Shown: positions 22,434 to 34,723 of the stretch, piece by piece
Position numbering within the stretch: position 1 is the stretch's first letter
Layout of the letters: every line of letters starts with the position of its first letter
Source of the DNA: Cyrtodaria siliqua
Taxonomy: Eukaryota; Mollusca; Bivalvia; Adapedonta; Hiatellidae
NCBI GenBank assembly: GCA_037043455.1
Contig: JAWPHD010000095.1
Location: forward strand, 310,001-374,000
Direction of reading: 5' to 3'
DNA: 64,000 bases
Translations under genes and position numbers: made by a program
The notes under the pieces: model-generated
What the model saw: the letters and a program-made list of their open reading frames with translations, nothing else
Told to the model about the DNA's origin: nothing
Databases searched by the model: none

Positions 22434-24470
22434 CGCAGGTTCGCACTTGAAAAAAATACAATGAAAGAGACAAAAAACAACAGAAAGGGTGGTGAAGACA
22501 GGTTTACCGACTTAGAACGGTCAGTAGGCAATAAGGCCTACTGGTTAGCTTGAATCAATTTTGTATGCGCACAATCCTCGCTATTATCCTGTCTTCAGCG
22601 CCCAAATAGACAAGACAGTGTAAACAAAACTACATCCCATCAAAAGGAATTCTCTAACAATAAAGTCCAAATCCAGAGAAACTAACTAAAGAAACACATA
22701 CAAAAAATAATAATAAACATCTCAGGATGTATCCAGAATCGTACTGAACAACCATAGTAGTTGCAGCTAATGAGAAAACCAATCTAGGTTACGACCAGAA
22801 AACTCGAGGGACGAAAGCTCATGGACCCACCTCCGTTAGTTGGGGTTTCAGTAGGTAAAATCATAGAGTCCCAAGAGGTAGTCTAGTCATCGCACATGTG
22901 AAAAGTGAAGCGTAATGACTGACTGTAGAGGGGTCAATCACTCAACATGCAGTGCGCTGTAAAACCAAAGGGTTATATCCTTTTCTGACGAACTTCTTGA
23001 TTTAATTTGTAAAGCGGTCAGGAAGCCCGTCAGACCCCTTAAACTTTCGAAGTTTATAGACCACATCTCCATAAAATGAGGGTTGTGATATGCCTAGTCG
23101 CAGAAGTGTTTTAAGGTTGGTGTTGTACTTTTCCAGCAGGCCCTCGTTGCGGCGATAGAATTTAGAGAAAGATCTACGTAGTTTGTGATAACGAAAACCC
23201 TGCTGAAGAAGTTTACTTGTAATAACTTGATTTCGATCATTGTAGTCTATAACATCATTACACGCTCTAGCACATCGAATGAGCTGGGAGATATACACCC
23301 CGTATGAGGTAGCACGAGGTATATCTCCATCCAGGTGTGGATAGTTAACGATGTTAAAATTTAAATCATCTCTCTTATCATAGATTTTAGAATGAATACA
23401 ATCATTTGAAATCGAGAGATGAAGATCGAGAAATGCTGCTACTGTATCCGAACTGTTGGTTTATTCAACGTCAGCTCTAGTGGATAAATGTTAGTAACCA
23501 TATGAGCAAAAAACGGATTATCAATATTGAGTATGTCATCAAGATACCGAGAAGTATTATTAAATGCATCAATAATTTCACCCTGGCTAGCAGGTGACAA
23601 ACTCAACATAAAATCTCTTTCATAGCAGTACAAAAACAAATCTGCAACAAGTGGCGCACAGTTAGTACCCATAGGAATACCCACAACCTGGCGGTAAATA
23701 GTTTTACCGTATCTTATAAAGATGTTATCCAGAAGAAAAGACAAGGCTCTATAACCATCAGTACAAGTCCACAAATTACACTTATCAATGGGGGCGTTAG
23801 TAAAGAAAGCCCTGACAGTATTACAAGCTAGAAAAGTTGTACTTTCTCTAGCAAAGGTCTTCTGAATAAGCTGAAGCAATTTTTCTTTGATAAAATTATG
23901 TGGTAGTGTAGTATACATTGTAGAAAAGTCGTAGGTGCTTAGAGAAGAGGCATGCAAATGCTTACACCGTAGTTTGTCAAGAACCTCTCCAGAGTTCTTA
24001 TAGACCAAAACAGATTGATTCCTGAGTTCTCGAATGCCTTTCGGCAATATTTTACAATATGTTCTTTAATAGCGGAAAGTCAGGAAGGCAATAGTTTTGA
24101 TATATTGGTCGTGGTACATGAACTAGAGTTAGCGATAAAACGTGCTTTGTAAGGAATTTTGTGAAGTTTGGGTATCCAGTACATTGTAGGGAGCTTCGTC
24201 TGCTTACTAATTACAGAAACCTTAATAGTCTCCATAAAGGTCGCATGCTGGGAAACAATGTCCGTCTCCAGCAGAGGTGTAGTCAGGTAAGCAGAAGTGC
24301 TCGCTAGCTCAGCATTCAAAGTATTGATATAATGTAGTCGTCAGGCAATAATTATATTGTTGGAAGCTTTGTCTGCTGGAACTAGAGAAAATTTAAATGT
24401 AAATTCTGAATACCCTTCTTAAGGTGTCGTAAATTGTAAGTAGAAGGCCATGTAAGCAGGGATGGATTAG
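22434..24470 (-). pseudogene. Penelope-like retroelement reverse transcriptase, disrupted
   Basis: The minus-strand RT runs in pieces. The fingers are at 24319-24080 (PTMYWIPKLHKIPYKARFIA, then SSCTTT). The palm is at 24047-23439 (STYDFSTMYTTLPH, GIPMGTNCAPLVADLFLY and catalytic SRYLDDILNI). The thumb is at 23298-23002 (YISQLIRCARACNDV to GDVVYKLRKF). Residues upstream of the fingers (VPADKASNN) extend it to about 24400. Frame breaks lie near 24005 and 23450, in-frame TGA codons at 24341-24343 and 24080-24082, and a TAA after RFTN. A further coding remnant (KGYNPLVLQRTAC) and a 3' UTR follow to 22434. No GIY-YIG domain follows the RT, which would fit an endonuclease-less or N-terminal-endonuclease PLE (Naiad type), but the 5' part is missing. 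Clade assignment is from memory. Confidence 0.8.
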
Positions 24471-24534
24471 ATTCGTAAAATAAAATATAAATGAAGCCTT
24501 CTGATTGGTTCAGTGATAAAAATTGGTCCAATGA

Positions 24535-24720
24535 AACCAGTTAATTTAAAGCTCATTACATTCTCAGAACACACTGAGGTTTTACTGGACATTGAGTAAT
24601 GAGGTTCTTGAAACCCAGAAACACAAAATTCTAATAATAAAATAGTTTTATAATAAAATAATTCTAAAATGATTTAATAGACTGTTTTAAATGTAAATTA
24701 AAAAATAGGCTATTTATGCT
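24535..24720. repeat. Inverted repeat arm flanking the PLE copy (right)
   Basis: It pairs with 21310-21480 (attctaaaatgatttaatag, gaggttcttgaaacccagaa). It lies just beyond the 5' edge of the truncated RT. Confidence 0.75.
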
Positions 24721-24899
24721 ACTTGTCCATTTCTTTTCCAAAGATAAACACTAATTAAGGTTAAACTGTATGAGTTTGACTATATTAAAAGTCGCTGAAC
24801 AATTCCAATTTAGTCAGAATGACGCATATGAATATAACAAAACTATCCATTAAAATTCTTTCATTAACATGCTTTATTCTTTGCATAGGATTTAAATGA

Positions 24900-25215
24900 A
24901 GATGTAGATAACTGAAAACAAAAAAGGACTTCATGATATAGCATAAACAAATCGACTTCACGGATTAGCATAATTTAAAAATACATTAATTCTTACGAAC
25001 TGGTTCTTTAACCCAAAACCCTTTTGCCTACCTGGTGTGATATAATAATTGGGAAGTTTTCGAGATAAAAACAGGGTATATGCATGGATTGTTTTAATAA
25101 TATGTGCAAAATTAAATTACGCTTCAAGGGGTAGCAATGAATTATTTCTGGTGCATTTTCGTAGGTTTTCCAAAGTGTTTTCGAAAAGTACCAACTTTCA
25201 CAAAAAAATAATATC
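24900..25215. repeat. Right arm of the long-range inverted repeat
   Basis: It pairs in reverse complement with 18390-18680. It abuts the first array unit, which begins at about 25245 with cactgataaatgagatgcat. Confidence 0.75.
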
Positions 25216-25963
25216 AGTCGAGGGTAGCGTACATTTATTTTTCGTGAAAACACTGATAAATGAGATGCATTAACTATCGTCTCTCAGTTTTGTGATCGTA
25301 ATCTAGATTTCTCTGTGGATGCAACTGCTAAACAGGTTCAATACAATTCTGGTTACATTCTGAGGTGTTTCTAATTATGTATTAAAGAAATAAGTTGTAG
25401 AGGATGTGCAAAGTTACTGTTTCCAGATGTTTGAGAAGCATACCAAATTCGGTATTAATAAGCAATATAAAACTGCAATATGTAATATGATCGTGGTCCA
25501 TGTGATGTAATATATTACTTCAGATGTTGAAATCCCTTATACAGAAACAATATCACGAGGCATTCTTAATAAATAGCTTGACGAAAATATAATTCGATAC
25601 AGATTTCAATCTTTAATTGTAAAACTTGGGAGGATCGATAGATTAATTTTCCCATCCGCTTTAACTGAGGTGGTTGTTCATGAGTCCAATTTTGGATACT
25701 TCCTGAGGTATTCCTTATTATGGATTTAAGAAATACATTGTATATTTTGTGCAACATTACTGTTTCCAGATTTCTTCTACAGAAAAATTATACCAAGCCA
25801 TATCATTATCACTATATACATTTTTAATAGTTTCTTATATGAACTTAAAATAAGCGGCGATCAGTTTTAATTCGCTAGTGCGAAATTGCTAGAACTATAA
25901 AACTACGTAAACGAATAATATCAGGATTAACATTTACATAAGACGCTGGTTTCATTTTGTCAG

Positions 25964-26086
25964 ATATAGACGAATGTTCAACTGCCAATGGGGGCTGTCA
26001 TGAAGATGCTAATTGCACAAATACTGCTGGATCCCATACATGTAATTGTAAAGACGGATTCACCGGAAATGGAATAGAGTGTACAG
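25964..26086 (+). CDS. cbEGF exon 1
   Basis: A 123-bp phase 1-1 exon, acceptor ttttgtcag, donor acag|gtatta. It codes for a 41-residue calcium-binding EGF. DIDEC supplies the calcium-ligand motif, six cysteines sit at residues 5, 12, 18, 27, 29 and 40, and [10 protein letters not shown] stands where the Asp/Asn hydroxylation consensus would be. His replaces the usual aromatic residue there in nearly all copies. The array consensus has DINEC, so this first copy is N3D. An N-C-T glycosylation sequon lies at residue 17. It is the first exon after the propeller module. Confidence 0.92.
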
Positions 26087-27440
26087 GTATTACTACGTTT
26101 ATTATGCTAATACAAATACATAAAGGTAGATACAGAAATATATCTAAATTTATTGTGGTATTAACAGAACGCAATCACCTCGATTCAGTTTTTTTCTTTT
26201 GCGTTGACGGGACATCATCGCGTCACTATATTATTGAACATTCACGTCTCCCTACACAGTGCATTTTTACTATATTGGCCAATATGAATACAGTTTACAG
26301 GGCCATTCCGAACAGGACATTTCCAAGCTAAAAGCTACTTTTTATGTAACCAAGACATTTGCCGACACAAAACTGTACAACATCTGGTACGTTGACCAGG
26401 TTTTTTGTTTAATCTGAGTGGTGTCCGCCATTGCACAATTTTGGGCTTTAACGCCAGAGATTGAACCAGAATTCCTACTCTTCTTCAACACCCATCAAAC
26501 TGCCATATTTTGTGGGCAGGGTCATCTAATAGCTGCACATCCAATTTCAGACTCTGTTCATTTCAACTGCAACAACAATAAACATATCTGTCAGCAACTA
26601 TTACAAATAGTTAAAACCAAAGAACACACTACTACTTTTTTAAGCGTAAGAATTATCCTACCGTGGTGTTCAAGGGGGCTAGCTGTGTAGTGAGACTGAA
26701 AACACTGATAAATGAGATGCATTAACTATCGTCTCACAGTTTTGTGGTTGTACTCTAGATTTCTCTGTAAATGCAACTGCTCTGGTTGTTCAGTACAATT
26801 CTGGTTATATTCTTATTCTTCTTTAAATAAGCTGTAGAGGAAGTGCAAAGTTACTGTTTACTGATGTTTGAGAAGCATACCAAATTCGATATTAATAACC
26901 AATACAAAACTACAATGTGTAATATGATCGTGGTCCATGTGATGTAATATATAACTTAAAATGTTGGTTTAAACAGTATTTTATTCAAGAAATGTGACGA
27001 ACAATGTTTCGAAAGTACATGTACAGGATTTATAAACAAGCTTTCGATGAAACCTTAAGTAAATGCATCTCCTTGAATTTACTTCGAAAGTTGAAGCCGT
27101 TATACAGAAAACAATATGACGAGGCATTCTTAATAAATAACGGGACGAAAATATTAAATTCGATACAGATTTCAATCTATGAAAGTATAAATAGATTAAC
27201 TTTCCCGTCAGCTTTAACTGATGTGGCTGTTCGTGAGTACAATTCTGGATACTTCCTGAGGTATTCCTTATTATGTATTTAAGAAATACATTGTATATTT
27301 TGTGCAACATTAATGTTTCCAGATTTCTTCTACAGAAAAATTAGACCAACCTATATCATGATCTCGATACACATTTTTAATTGTATGTTATATGAACTTA
27401 AAATAAGCGGTGATAAGTCAATGCTTTAATTTTTTCTCAG

Positions 27441-27563
27441 ATATAAACGAATGTTCAACTGCCAATGGGGGCTGTCATGAAGATGCCAATTGCACAAATA
27501 CCGCTGGATCCCATACATGTAATTGTAAAGACGGATTCATCGGAAATGGAATAGATTGTACAG
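27441..27563 (+). CDS. cbEGF exon 2
   Basis: Same 123-bp phase 1-1 exon, acceptor tttctcag. It differs from consensus at T34I and E39D. All six cysteines are kept. The preceding intron carries a unique extra segment of about 130 bp (26965-27100) absent from other units. Confidence 0.92.
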
Positions 27564-28767
27564 GTATTACTACGTTTATTATGCTGATACAAATACATCG
27601 AGTCGATACAGAAATATATCTAAATTTATTGTGGTATTAACAGAACGCAATCACCTCGATTCAGTTGTTCTCCTTTGCGTTGACGGGACATCATCGCGTC
27701 ACTCTATTATTGAACATTTAGGTCTCCCTACACAGTGCATTTTTACTATGATTGCCAAGTATGAATACAGTTTACAGGGCCATTCCGAACAGGACATTTC
27801 CAAGCTAAAGCTACTTTTTATATAACCAAGTCATTTGCCCACACAAAACTGTACAACATCTGGTACGTTGACCAGTTTTTTTTGTTTAATTTGAGTGGTG
27901 TCCGCCATTGCACTATTTTGGGCATTAACTCCAGAGATTGGACCAGAATTGCTACTCTTCATCAACACCCATCAAACTGCCATATATTGTAGGCAGGGTC
28001 ATCTAATAGCTGCACATCCAATTTCAGACTCTGTTCATTTCACATGAAACAACAATAAACATATCTGTCAGCAATTATTAAAAATAGTTAAAACCAAAGA
28101 AAACACTACCACTTTTTAAAGCGTAAGAATTATACTACCGTGTGGTTCAAGGGGGCTGGCTGTGTAGTGAGACTGAAAACACTGATAAATGAGATGCATT
28201 AACTATCGTCTATCAGTTTTGTGGTCGTACTCTAGATTTCTCTGTGAATGCAACTTCTCTGGTTGTTCAGTACAATTCTGGTTACATTCTGAGGTGTTTC
28301 TAATTATGTGTTAAATAAAAAAGCTGTAGAGGAAGTGCAAAGTTACTCTTTTCTGATGTTTGAGAAGCATACTAAATTCGATATTAATAAGCAATATAAA
28401 ACTGCAATGTGTAATATGATCGTGGTCCATGTGATGTAATATATTACTTTAAATGTTGAAAGCCCTTATGCAGAAAACAATATCACGAGGCATTCTTAAT
28501 AAATAGCGGGACGAAAATATGAAATTCGGTTCAGATTTTAATCTATATAAGTATCCAAAGATTAATTTTCCGGACGGCTTTAACTGATGCGGCTGTTCGT
28601 GAGTACAATTTCGGTATATTTCTTGAGGTATGCCTTATTATGTATTTAAGAAATACATTGTATATTTTGTGCAACATTACTGTTTCCAGATATCTTCTAC
28701 AGAAATTTTAGACCAACCTATATCATGATCACTATAAACATTTTAAATTGTATGTTATATGAACTTT

Positions 28768-29484
28768 CACTACCGCTCATGAACAGTCTCAATCAAACCA
28801 AGACTGCAATATTTCGTATGTGTCGTGCTCGGCCGTTTCCAAAGGTCCATTATCATACTTTTTTTATAGCACAGTGGCGTTGCTTGTGCAGTGTGGCGGC
28901 AGTAAAACGTCTCCCCGCGCTTGCAATAAGTACCGTTATTCATTCGATCTTTGGAGGTCGCTGAGCCCGATACTTATATTTAGTTATCGGTGGTACATTT
29001 TCAATTTGTTTTGTTTTCTTACTTTATTTTTGATTCGGTGGTTCCACTACTCCGGCCTATAAAAGGCTCTGGGTATTGTTTAACCACTTATAGGGTGTGT
29101 TGTCTGCTTTTTAATTTAGTCTTTTGGCTGTGACTTGTGATACACAGGCTTCATAACCACTGCTCCCAACTAAATTCCATTATGTTTATTTCGCTCTTCG
29201 GGGCATTTAATTTAATTAGATACTGGGACCATACGCTGTACGACATGGGGAATCATATAACTCCATGTCCATCGCCGTATGCATGCCATCTTTGGGATGG
29301 TTAAAATTGTGTACTATTGATTTTATGAATATTGAGTTCTGCTCAACCCGGGGCTAGAGGGCGTGAGGGGTAGCTAGCATATTGCACTACCGCTCATGAA
29401 CAGTCTCAATGAAACCGAGACTGCAATATTTCGTATGTGTCGTGTTCGGCCGTTTCCAAAGGTCCATTATCATACCTTTTTTTT
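28768..29484 (+). mobile_element. Insertion with ~99-bp terminal direct repeats and family B core
   Basis: Direct repeats 28768-28866 and 29385-29484 (cactaccgctcatgaacagt and cgtatgtgtcgtg) lie 617 bp apart. They flank a plus-oriented family B copy (28934-29420). The array sequence breaks after tatatgaactt and resumes at aaataagcgg. No coding region is seen. Confidence 0.8.
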
Positions 29485-29602
29485 CAAATAAGCGGTGATA
29501 AGTTTTAATTCGCTAATGCGAAATTGCTAGAACTATAAAACGACGTAAAGGAATTATATCAGGATTAACATTTACATAAGTCGTTTGTTTCATTTTGTTA
29601 AG

Positions 29603-29725
29603 ATATAAACGAATGTTCAACTGCCAATGGGGGCTGTCATGAAGATGCCAATTGCACAAATACTGCTGGATCCCATACATGTAATTGTAAAGACGGATTC
29701 ATCGGAAATGGAATAGAGTGTACAG
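29603..29725 (+). CDS. cbEGF exon 3
   Basis: A 123-bp phase 1-1 exon with T34I. Its acceptor is ttaag rather than the array's tcag, so it is a weaker site and might be skipped. The reading frame survives skipping because the exon is symmetric. The upstream intron holds the family B insertion. Confidence 0.88.
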
Positions 29726-31055
29726 GTATTACTCCGTTTATTATACTAATACAAATACATAAAGGTAGATACAGAAATATATCTAAATTTATTGTGGTAT
29801 TAACAGAACGCAATCACCTCGATTCAGTTGTTCTCTTCTGCGTTGACGGGACATTATCGCGTCACTCTATTATTGAACATTTAGGTCTTCCTACGCAGTG
29901 CATTTTGACTATGTTGGCCAGTATGAATAAAGTTTACAGGGCCATTCCGAACGGGACATTTCCAAACTAAAAGCTACTTTTCATGGAACCAAGACATTTG
30001 CCCACACAAATCTGTACACAATCTGGTACATTGACCAGGTTTTTTGTTTAATTTGAGTGGTGTCCGCCATTGCACTATTTTGGGCTTTAAATCCAGAGGT
30101 TGGAACAGAATTCCTACTCTTTTTCAACACCCATAGAACTGCCATATTTTGTAGGAAGGATCATCTAATAGCTGCACATCCAATTTCAGACTCTGTTCAT
30201 TTCAACTGCAACAACAATAAACATATCTGTCAGCAATTATTAAAAATAGTTAAAACCTAAGAACACACTACTACTTTTTAAAGCGTACGAATTATCCTAC
30301 CGTAGGGTTGAAGGGGGCTAGCTGTGTAGTGGACTGAAAACACTGATAAATGAGAAGCATTAACTATCGTCTCTCAGTTTGTGGTCGAACGCTAGATTTC
30401 TCTGTGAATGCAACTGCCGTGGTTGTTCAATACAATTCTGGTTAAATTCTGAGGTATTTCTAATTATGTATTAAAGCAATAAGTTGTAGAGGATGTGCAA
30501 AGTTACTGTTTTCAGATGTTTGAGAATCATACCATATTCGATATTACTAAGCAATATAAAACTGCAATGTGTAATATGATCGTGGTCCATGTGCTGTAAT
30601 ACATTACTTCAAATGTTGAAAGACCTTATTCAGAAAACAATATCACAAGGCATTCTTAATAAATAGCGGGACGAAAATATAAATTCGATACAGATTTCAA
30701 TCTTTAAATGTAAAACTTGGGAGGATCCAGAGATTAATTTTCCCTTTCGCTTTAACTGAGGTGGTTGTTCATGAGTACAATTTTGGATACTTCCTGAGGT
30801 ATTCCTTGTTATGAATTTAATAAATACATTGTATATTTTGTGCAACATTACTGTTTCCAGATTTTTTCTACAGAAAAATTATACCAAGCCATATCATTAT
30901 CACTATACACATTTTTAATCGTTTGTTATATGAACGTAACATAAGCGGTGATAAGTTTTAATTCGCTAATGCTAATTTGCTAGAATTATAAAACGACCTA
31001 AACGAATAATATCAGGATTAACATTTACATTTGTCGTTTGTTTCCTTTTTTTCAG

Positions 31056-31178
31056 ATATAAACGAATGTTCAACAGCCAATGGGGGCTGTCATGAAGATG
31101 CCAATTGCACAAATACCGTTGGATCCCATACATGTAATTGTAAAGACGGATTCACCGGAAATGGAATAGATTGTACAG
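31056..31178 (+). CDS. cbEGF exon 4
   Basis: Intact exon with acceptor ttttttcag. Changes are A22V (in TNTVGSHT) and E39D. Confidence 0.92.
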
Positions 31179-32496
31179 GTATTACTACGTTTATTATGCT
31201 AATACAAATACATAAAGTTAGATACAGAAATATATCTAAATTTATTGTGGTATTAACAGAACGCAATCACCACGATACAGTTGTTATCTTCTGCGTTGAC
31301 GGGACATCATCGCGTCACTCTATTATTGAATATTAGGTCTCCCTACACAGTGCATTTTTTCTATGTTGGCCAATATGTATAAAGTTTACAGGGCCATTCC
31401 GAACAGGACATTTCAACGCTAAAAGCTACTTTTTATATAACCAAGTCATTTGCCGACACAAAACTGTACAAAATCTGGTACGTTGACCAGATTTTTGTTT
31501 AATTTGAGTGGTGTCCGCCATTGCACTATTTTGGGCATTAACTCCAGAGATTGGAACAGAATTGGTACTCTTCTTCAACACCCATCAAAGTGCCATATTT
31601 TGTGGGCAGGGTCATCTAATAGGTGCACATCCAATTTCAGATACTGTTCATTTCACCTGCAACAACAATAAACATATATGTCAGCAATTATCAAAAATAT
31701 TTAAAACCAAAGAACACACTACTACTTTTTAAAGCTTACGAATTATCCTACCGTAGGGTTGAAGGGGGCTAGCTGTGTAGTGAGACTGAAAACACTGATG
31801 AATGAGATGCATTAACTATCGCCTCTCAGTTTTGTGGTCGTTCTCTAGATTTCTCTGTGAATGCAACTGCTCTGGTTGTTCAATACAATTCTGGTTACAT
31901 TCAGAGGTGTTTCTAATTATGTGTTAAAGAAATAAGCTGTAGAGGAAATGCAAAGTTACTGTTTTCAGATGTTTGAGAAGCATACCAAATTCGATATTAA
32001 TAAGCAATATAAAACTGCAATGTGTAATATGATCGTGGTCCATGTGATGTAATATATTACTTCAAATATTGAAAGCCCTTATACAGAAAACAATATCACG
32101 AGGCATTCTTAATAAATAGCGGGACGAAAATATGAAATTCGATACAGATTTCAATCTATAAAAGTATCCATAGATTAATTTTCCCGTCAGCTTTAACTGA
32201 TATGGCTGTTCGTAAGTACTATTCTGGATACTTCCTGAGGTATTCCTTAATATGAATTGAAGAAATACATTGTATATTTTGTGCAACATTACTGTTTCCA
32301 GATTTCTTCTACAGAACAATTAGACCAACCTATATCATGATCTCGATACACATTTTTAATTGTATGTTATATGAACTTAAAATAAGCGGTGATAAGTTTT
32401 AATTCGCTAATGCGAAATTGCTGGAACTATAAAACGACGTAAAAGAATAATATCAGGATTAACATTTAAATAAGTCGTTTGTTTCATTTTGTTTAG

Positions 32497-32619
32497 ATAT
32501 AAACGAATGTTCAACTGCCAATGGGGGCTGTCATGAAGATGCCAATTGCACAAATACCGCTGGATCCCATACATGTAATTGTAAAGACGGATTCAACGGA
32601 AATGGAATAGAGTGTACAG
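32497..32619 (+). CDS. cbEGF exon 5
   Basis: Intact exon with T34N. The acceptor is gtttag and the donor acag|gtataa. Confidence 0.91.
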
Positions 32620-33938
32620 GTATAACTACGTTTATTATGCTAATACAAATACAGTAAGGTAGATACAGAAATATATCTAAATTTATTGTGGTATTAATAG
32701 AACGCAATCACCTCGATACAGTTGTTCTCTTTTGCGTTGACGGGACATCATCGCGTCACTCTATTATTGAACATTTAGGTCTACCTACACAGTGCATTTT
32801 TACTACGTTGGCCAATATGTATAAAGTTTACAGGGCCATTCCGAACAGGACATTATAAAGCTAAAAGCTACTTTTTATATAACAAAGTCATTTGCCCACA
32901 CAAAACTGTACACAATCTGGTACGTTGACCAGTTTTTTGTTTAATTTGAGTGGTGTCCGCCATTGCACTATTTTGGGCATTATCTCCAGAGATTGGACCA
33001 GAATTGGTACTCTTCTTCAACACCCATCAAAGTGCCATATTTTGTAGGCAGGGTCATCTAATAGCTGCACATCCAATTTCAGATTCTGTTCATTTCACCT
33101 GCAACAACAATAAACATATCTGTCAGCAATTATTAAAAATATTTAAAACTAAAGAATACACTACTACTTTTTAAAGCTTACGAATTATCCTACCGTATGG
33201 TTCATGGGGGCTAGCTGTGTAGTGAGACTGAAAACACTGATAAATGAGATGCATTAACTATCGTCTCTCAGTTTTATGGTCGTACTCTAGATTTCTCTGT
33301 GAAAGCAACTGATCTGATTGTTCAATACAATTCTGGTTAAATTCTGAGGTGTTTCTAAGTATGTATCAAATAAATAAGCTGTAGAGGAAGTGCAAAGTTA
33401 CAGTTTTCTGATGTTTGAGAAGCATACTAAATTCGATATTAATAAGCAATATAAAACTGCAATGTGTAATGTGATCGTGGTCCATGTGATGTAATATATT
33501 ACTTTAAATTTTGAAAGCCCTTATACAGAAAACAATTTCACGAAGCATTGTTAATAAAAAGCGAGACGAAAATATGAAATTCGATACAGATTTGAATCTA
33601 TAAAAGTGTCCATAGATTAATTTTCCAGACGGTTTTAACTGATGTGGCTGTTCGTGAGTACAATTCTGTATATTTCCTGAGGTATTCCTTATTATGTATT
33701 TAAGAAATACATTGTATATTTTGTGCAACATTACTGTTTCCAGATGTCTTCTACAGAAAAATTAGACCAGCCTATATCATAATCACTATACACATTTTTA
33801 ATTGTATGTTATATGAACTTAAAATAAGCGGTGATAAGTTTTAATTCGCTAATGCGAAATTGCTAGAACTATAAAACGACGTAAAGGAGTAATATCAGGA
33901 TTAACATTTACATAAGTCGTTTGTTTCATTGTTTTCAG

Positions 33939-34061
33939 ATATAAACGAATGTTCAACTGCCAATGGGGGCTGTCATGAAGATGCCAATTGCACAAATACC
34001 GCTGGATCCCATACATGTAATTGTAACTACGGATTCATCGGAAATGGAATAGAGTGTACAG
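33939..34061 (+). CDS. cbEGF exon 6
   Basis: Intact exon with K30N, D31Y and T34I. The following intron is only about 470 bases because most of the unit is deleted between cgatt (about 34160) and gaaattcgatac. Confidence 0.91.
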
Positions 34062-34535
34062 GTATTACTACTTTTATTATGCTAATACAAATACATAAAG
34101 GTAGATACAGAAATATATCTAAATTTATTGTGGTATTTACAGAACGCAATCACCCCGATTGAAATTCGATACAGATTTCAATCTTTAAATGTAAAACTTG
34201 GGAGGATCCATAGATTAATTTTCCTTTCCTCTTTAACTGAGGTGGTTGTTCATGAGTACAATTTTGGATACTTCCTGAGGTATTCCTTATTATGGATTTA
34301 ATAAATACATTGTATATTTTGAGCAACATTACTGTTTCCAGATTTCTCCTACAGAAAAATTATACCAAGCCATATCATTATCACTATACACATTTTTAAT
34401 CGTTTGTTATTCGAACGTAAAATAAGCGGTGATCAGTTTTAATTCGCTCATGCTAATTTGCTAGAATTATAAAACGACGTAAACGAATAGTATCAGGATT
34501 AACATATACATAAGTCGTTTGTTTCCTTTTTTCAG

Positions 34536-34658
34536 ATATAAACGAATGTTCAACTGCCAATGGAGGCTGTCATGAAGATGCCAATTGCACAAATACCGCT
34601 GGATCTCATACTTGTAATTGTAAATACGGATTCACCGGAAATGGAATAGATTGTATAG
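34536..34658 (+). CDS. cbEGF exon 7
   Basis: Intact exon with D31Y (shared with exon 6), E39D and T41I. The donor is atag|gtatta. Exons 6 and 7 are the closest pair in the array. Confidence 0.91.
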
Positions 34659-34723
34659 GTATTACTACGTTTATTATGCTAATACAAATACATAAAGGTA
34701 GATACATAAATATATCTGCCTTG

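Larger units (their letters stand above)
15561..25963 (+). other. 10.4-kb intron between the propeller module and the EGF array
   Basis: It contains an unrecognised minus-strand open frame (15688-16188), a GGAC microsatellite (16416-16436), PLE fragments, two copies of a long interspersed repeat (18.7-20.75 kb), T/A-rich low complexity (20125-20280), inverted repeat arms around the PLE copy, and the upstream edge of the first array unit (from about 25245). No further propeller or EGF exon was found, though a short exon could be missed. Confidence 0.65.

Noticed and set aside
30057..30260. Recurrent 65-74 codon plus-strand open frames starting V-S-A-I-A-L in most array units
   Set aside because: They begin with GTG, not ATG, are broken by shifts or stops in several units, and recur only because the intron is duplicated with the unit. 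I treat them as intron sequence.
30630..30848. Recurrent minus-strand frames starting M-L-H-K-I-Y in array units
   Set aside because: These are antisense shadows of the repeated intron. Lengths vary between copies through stops, and there is no family resemblance.
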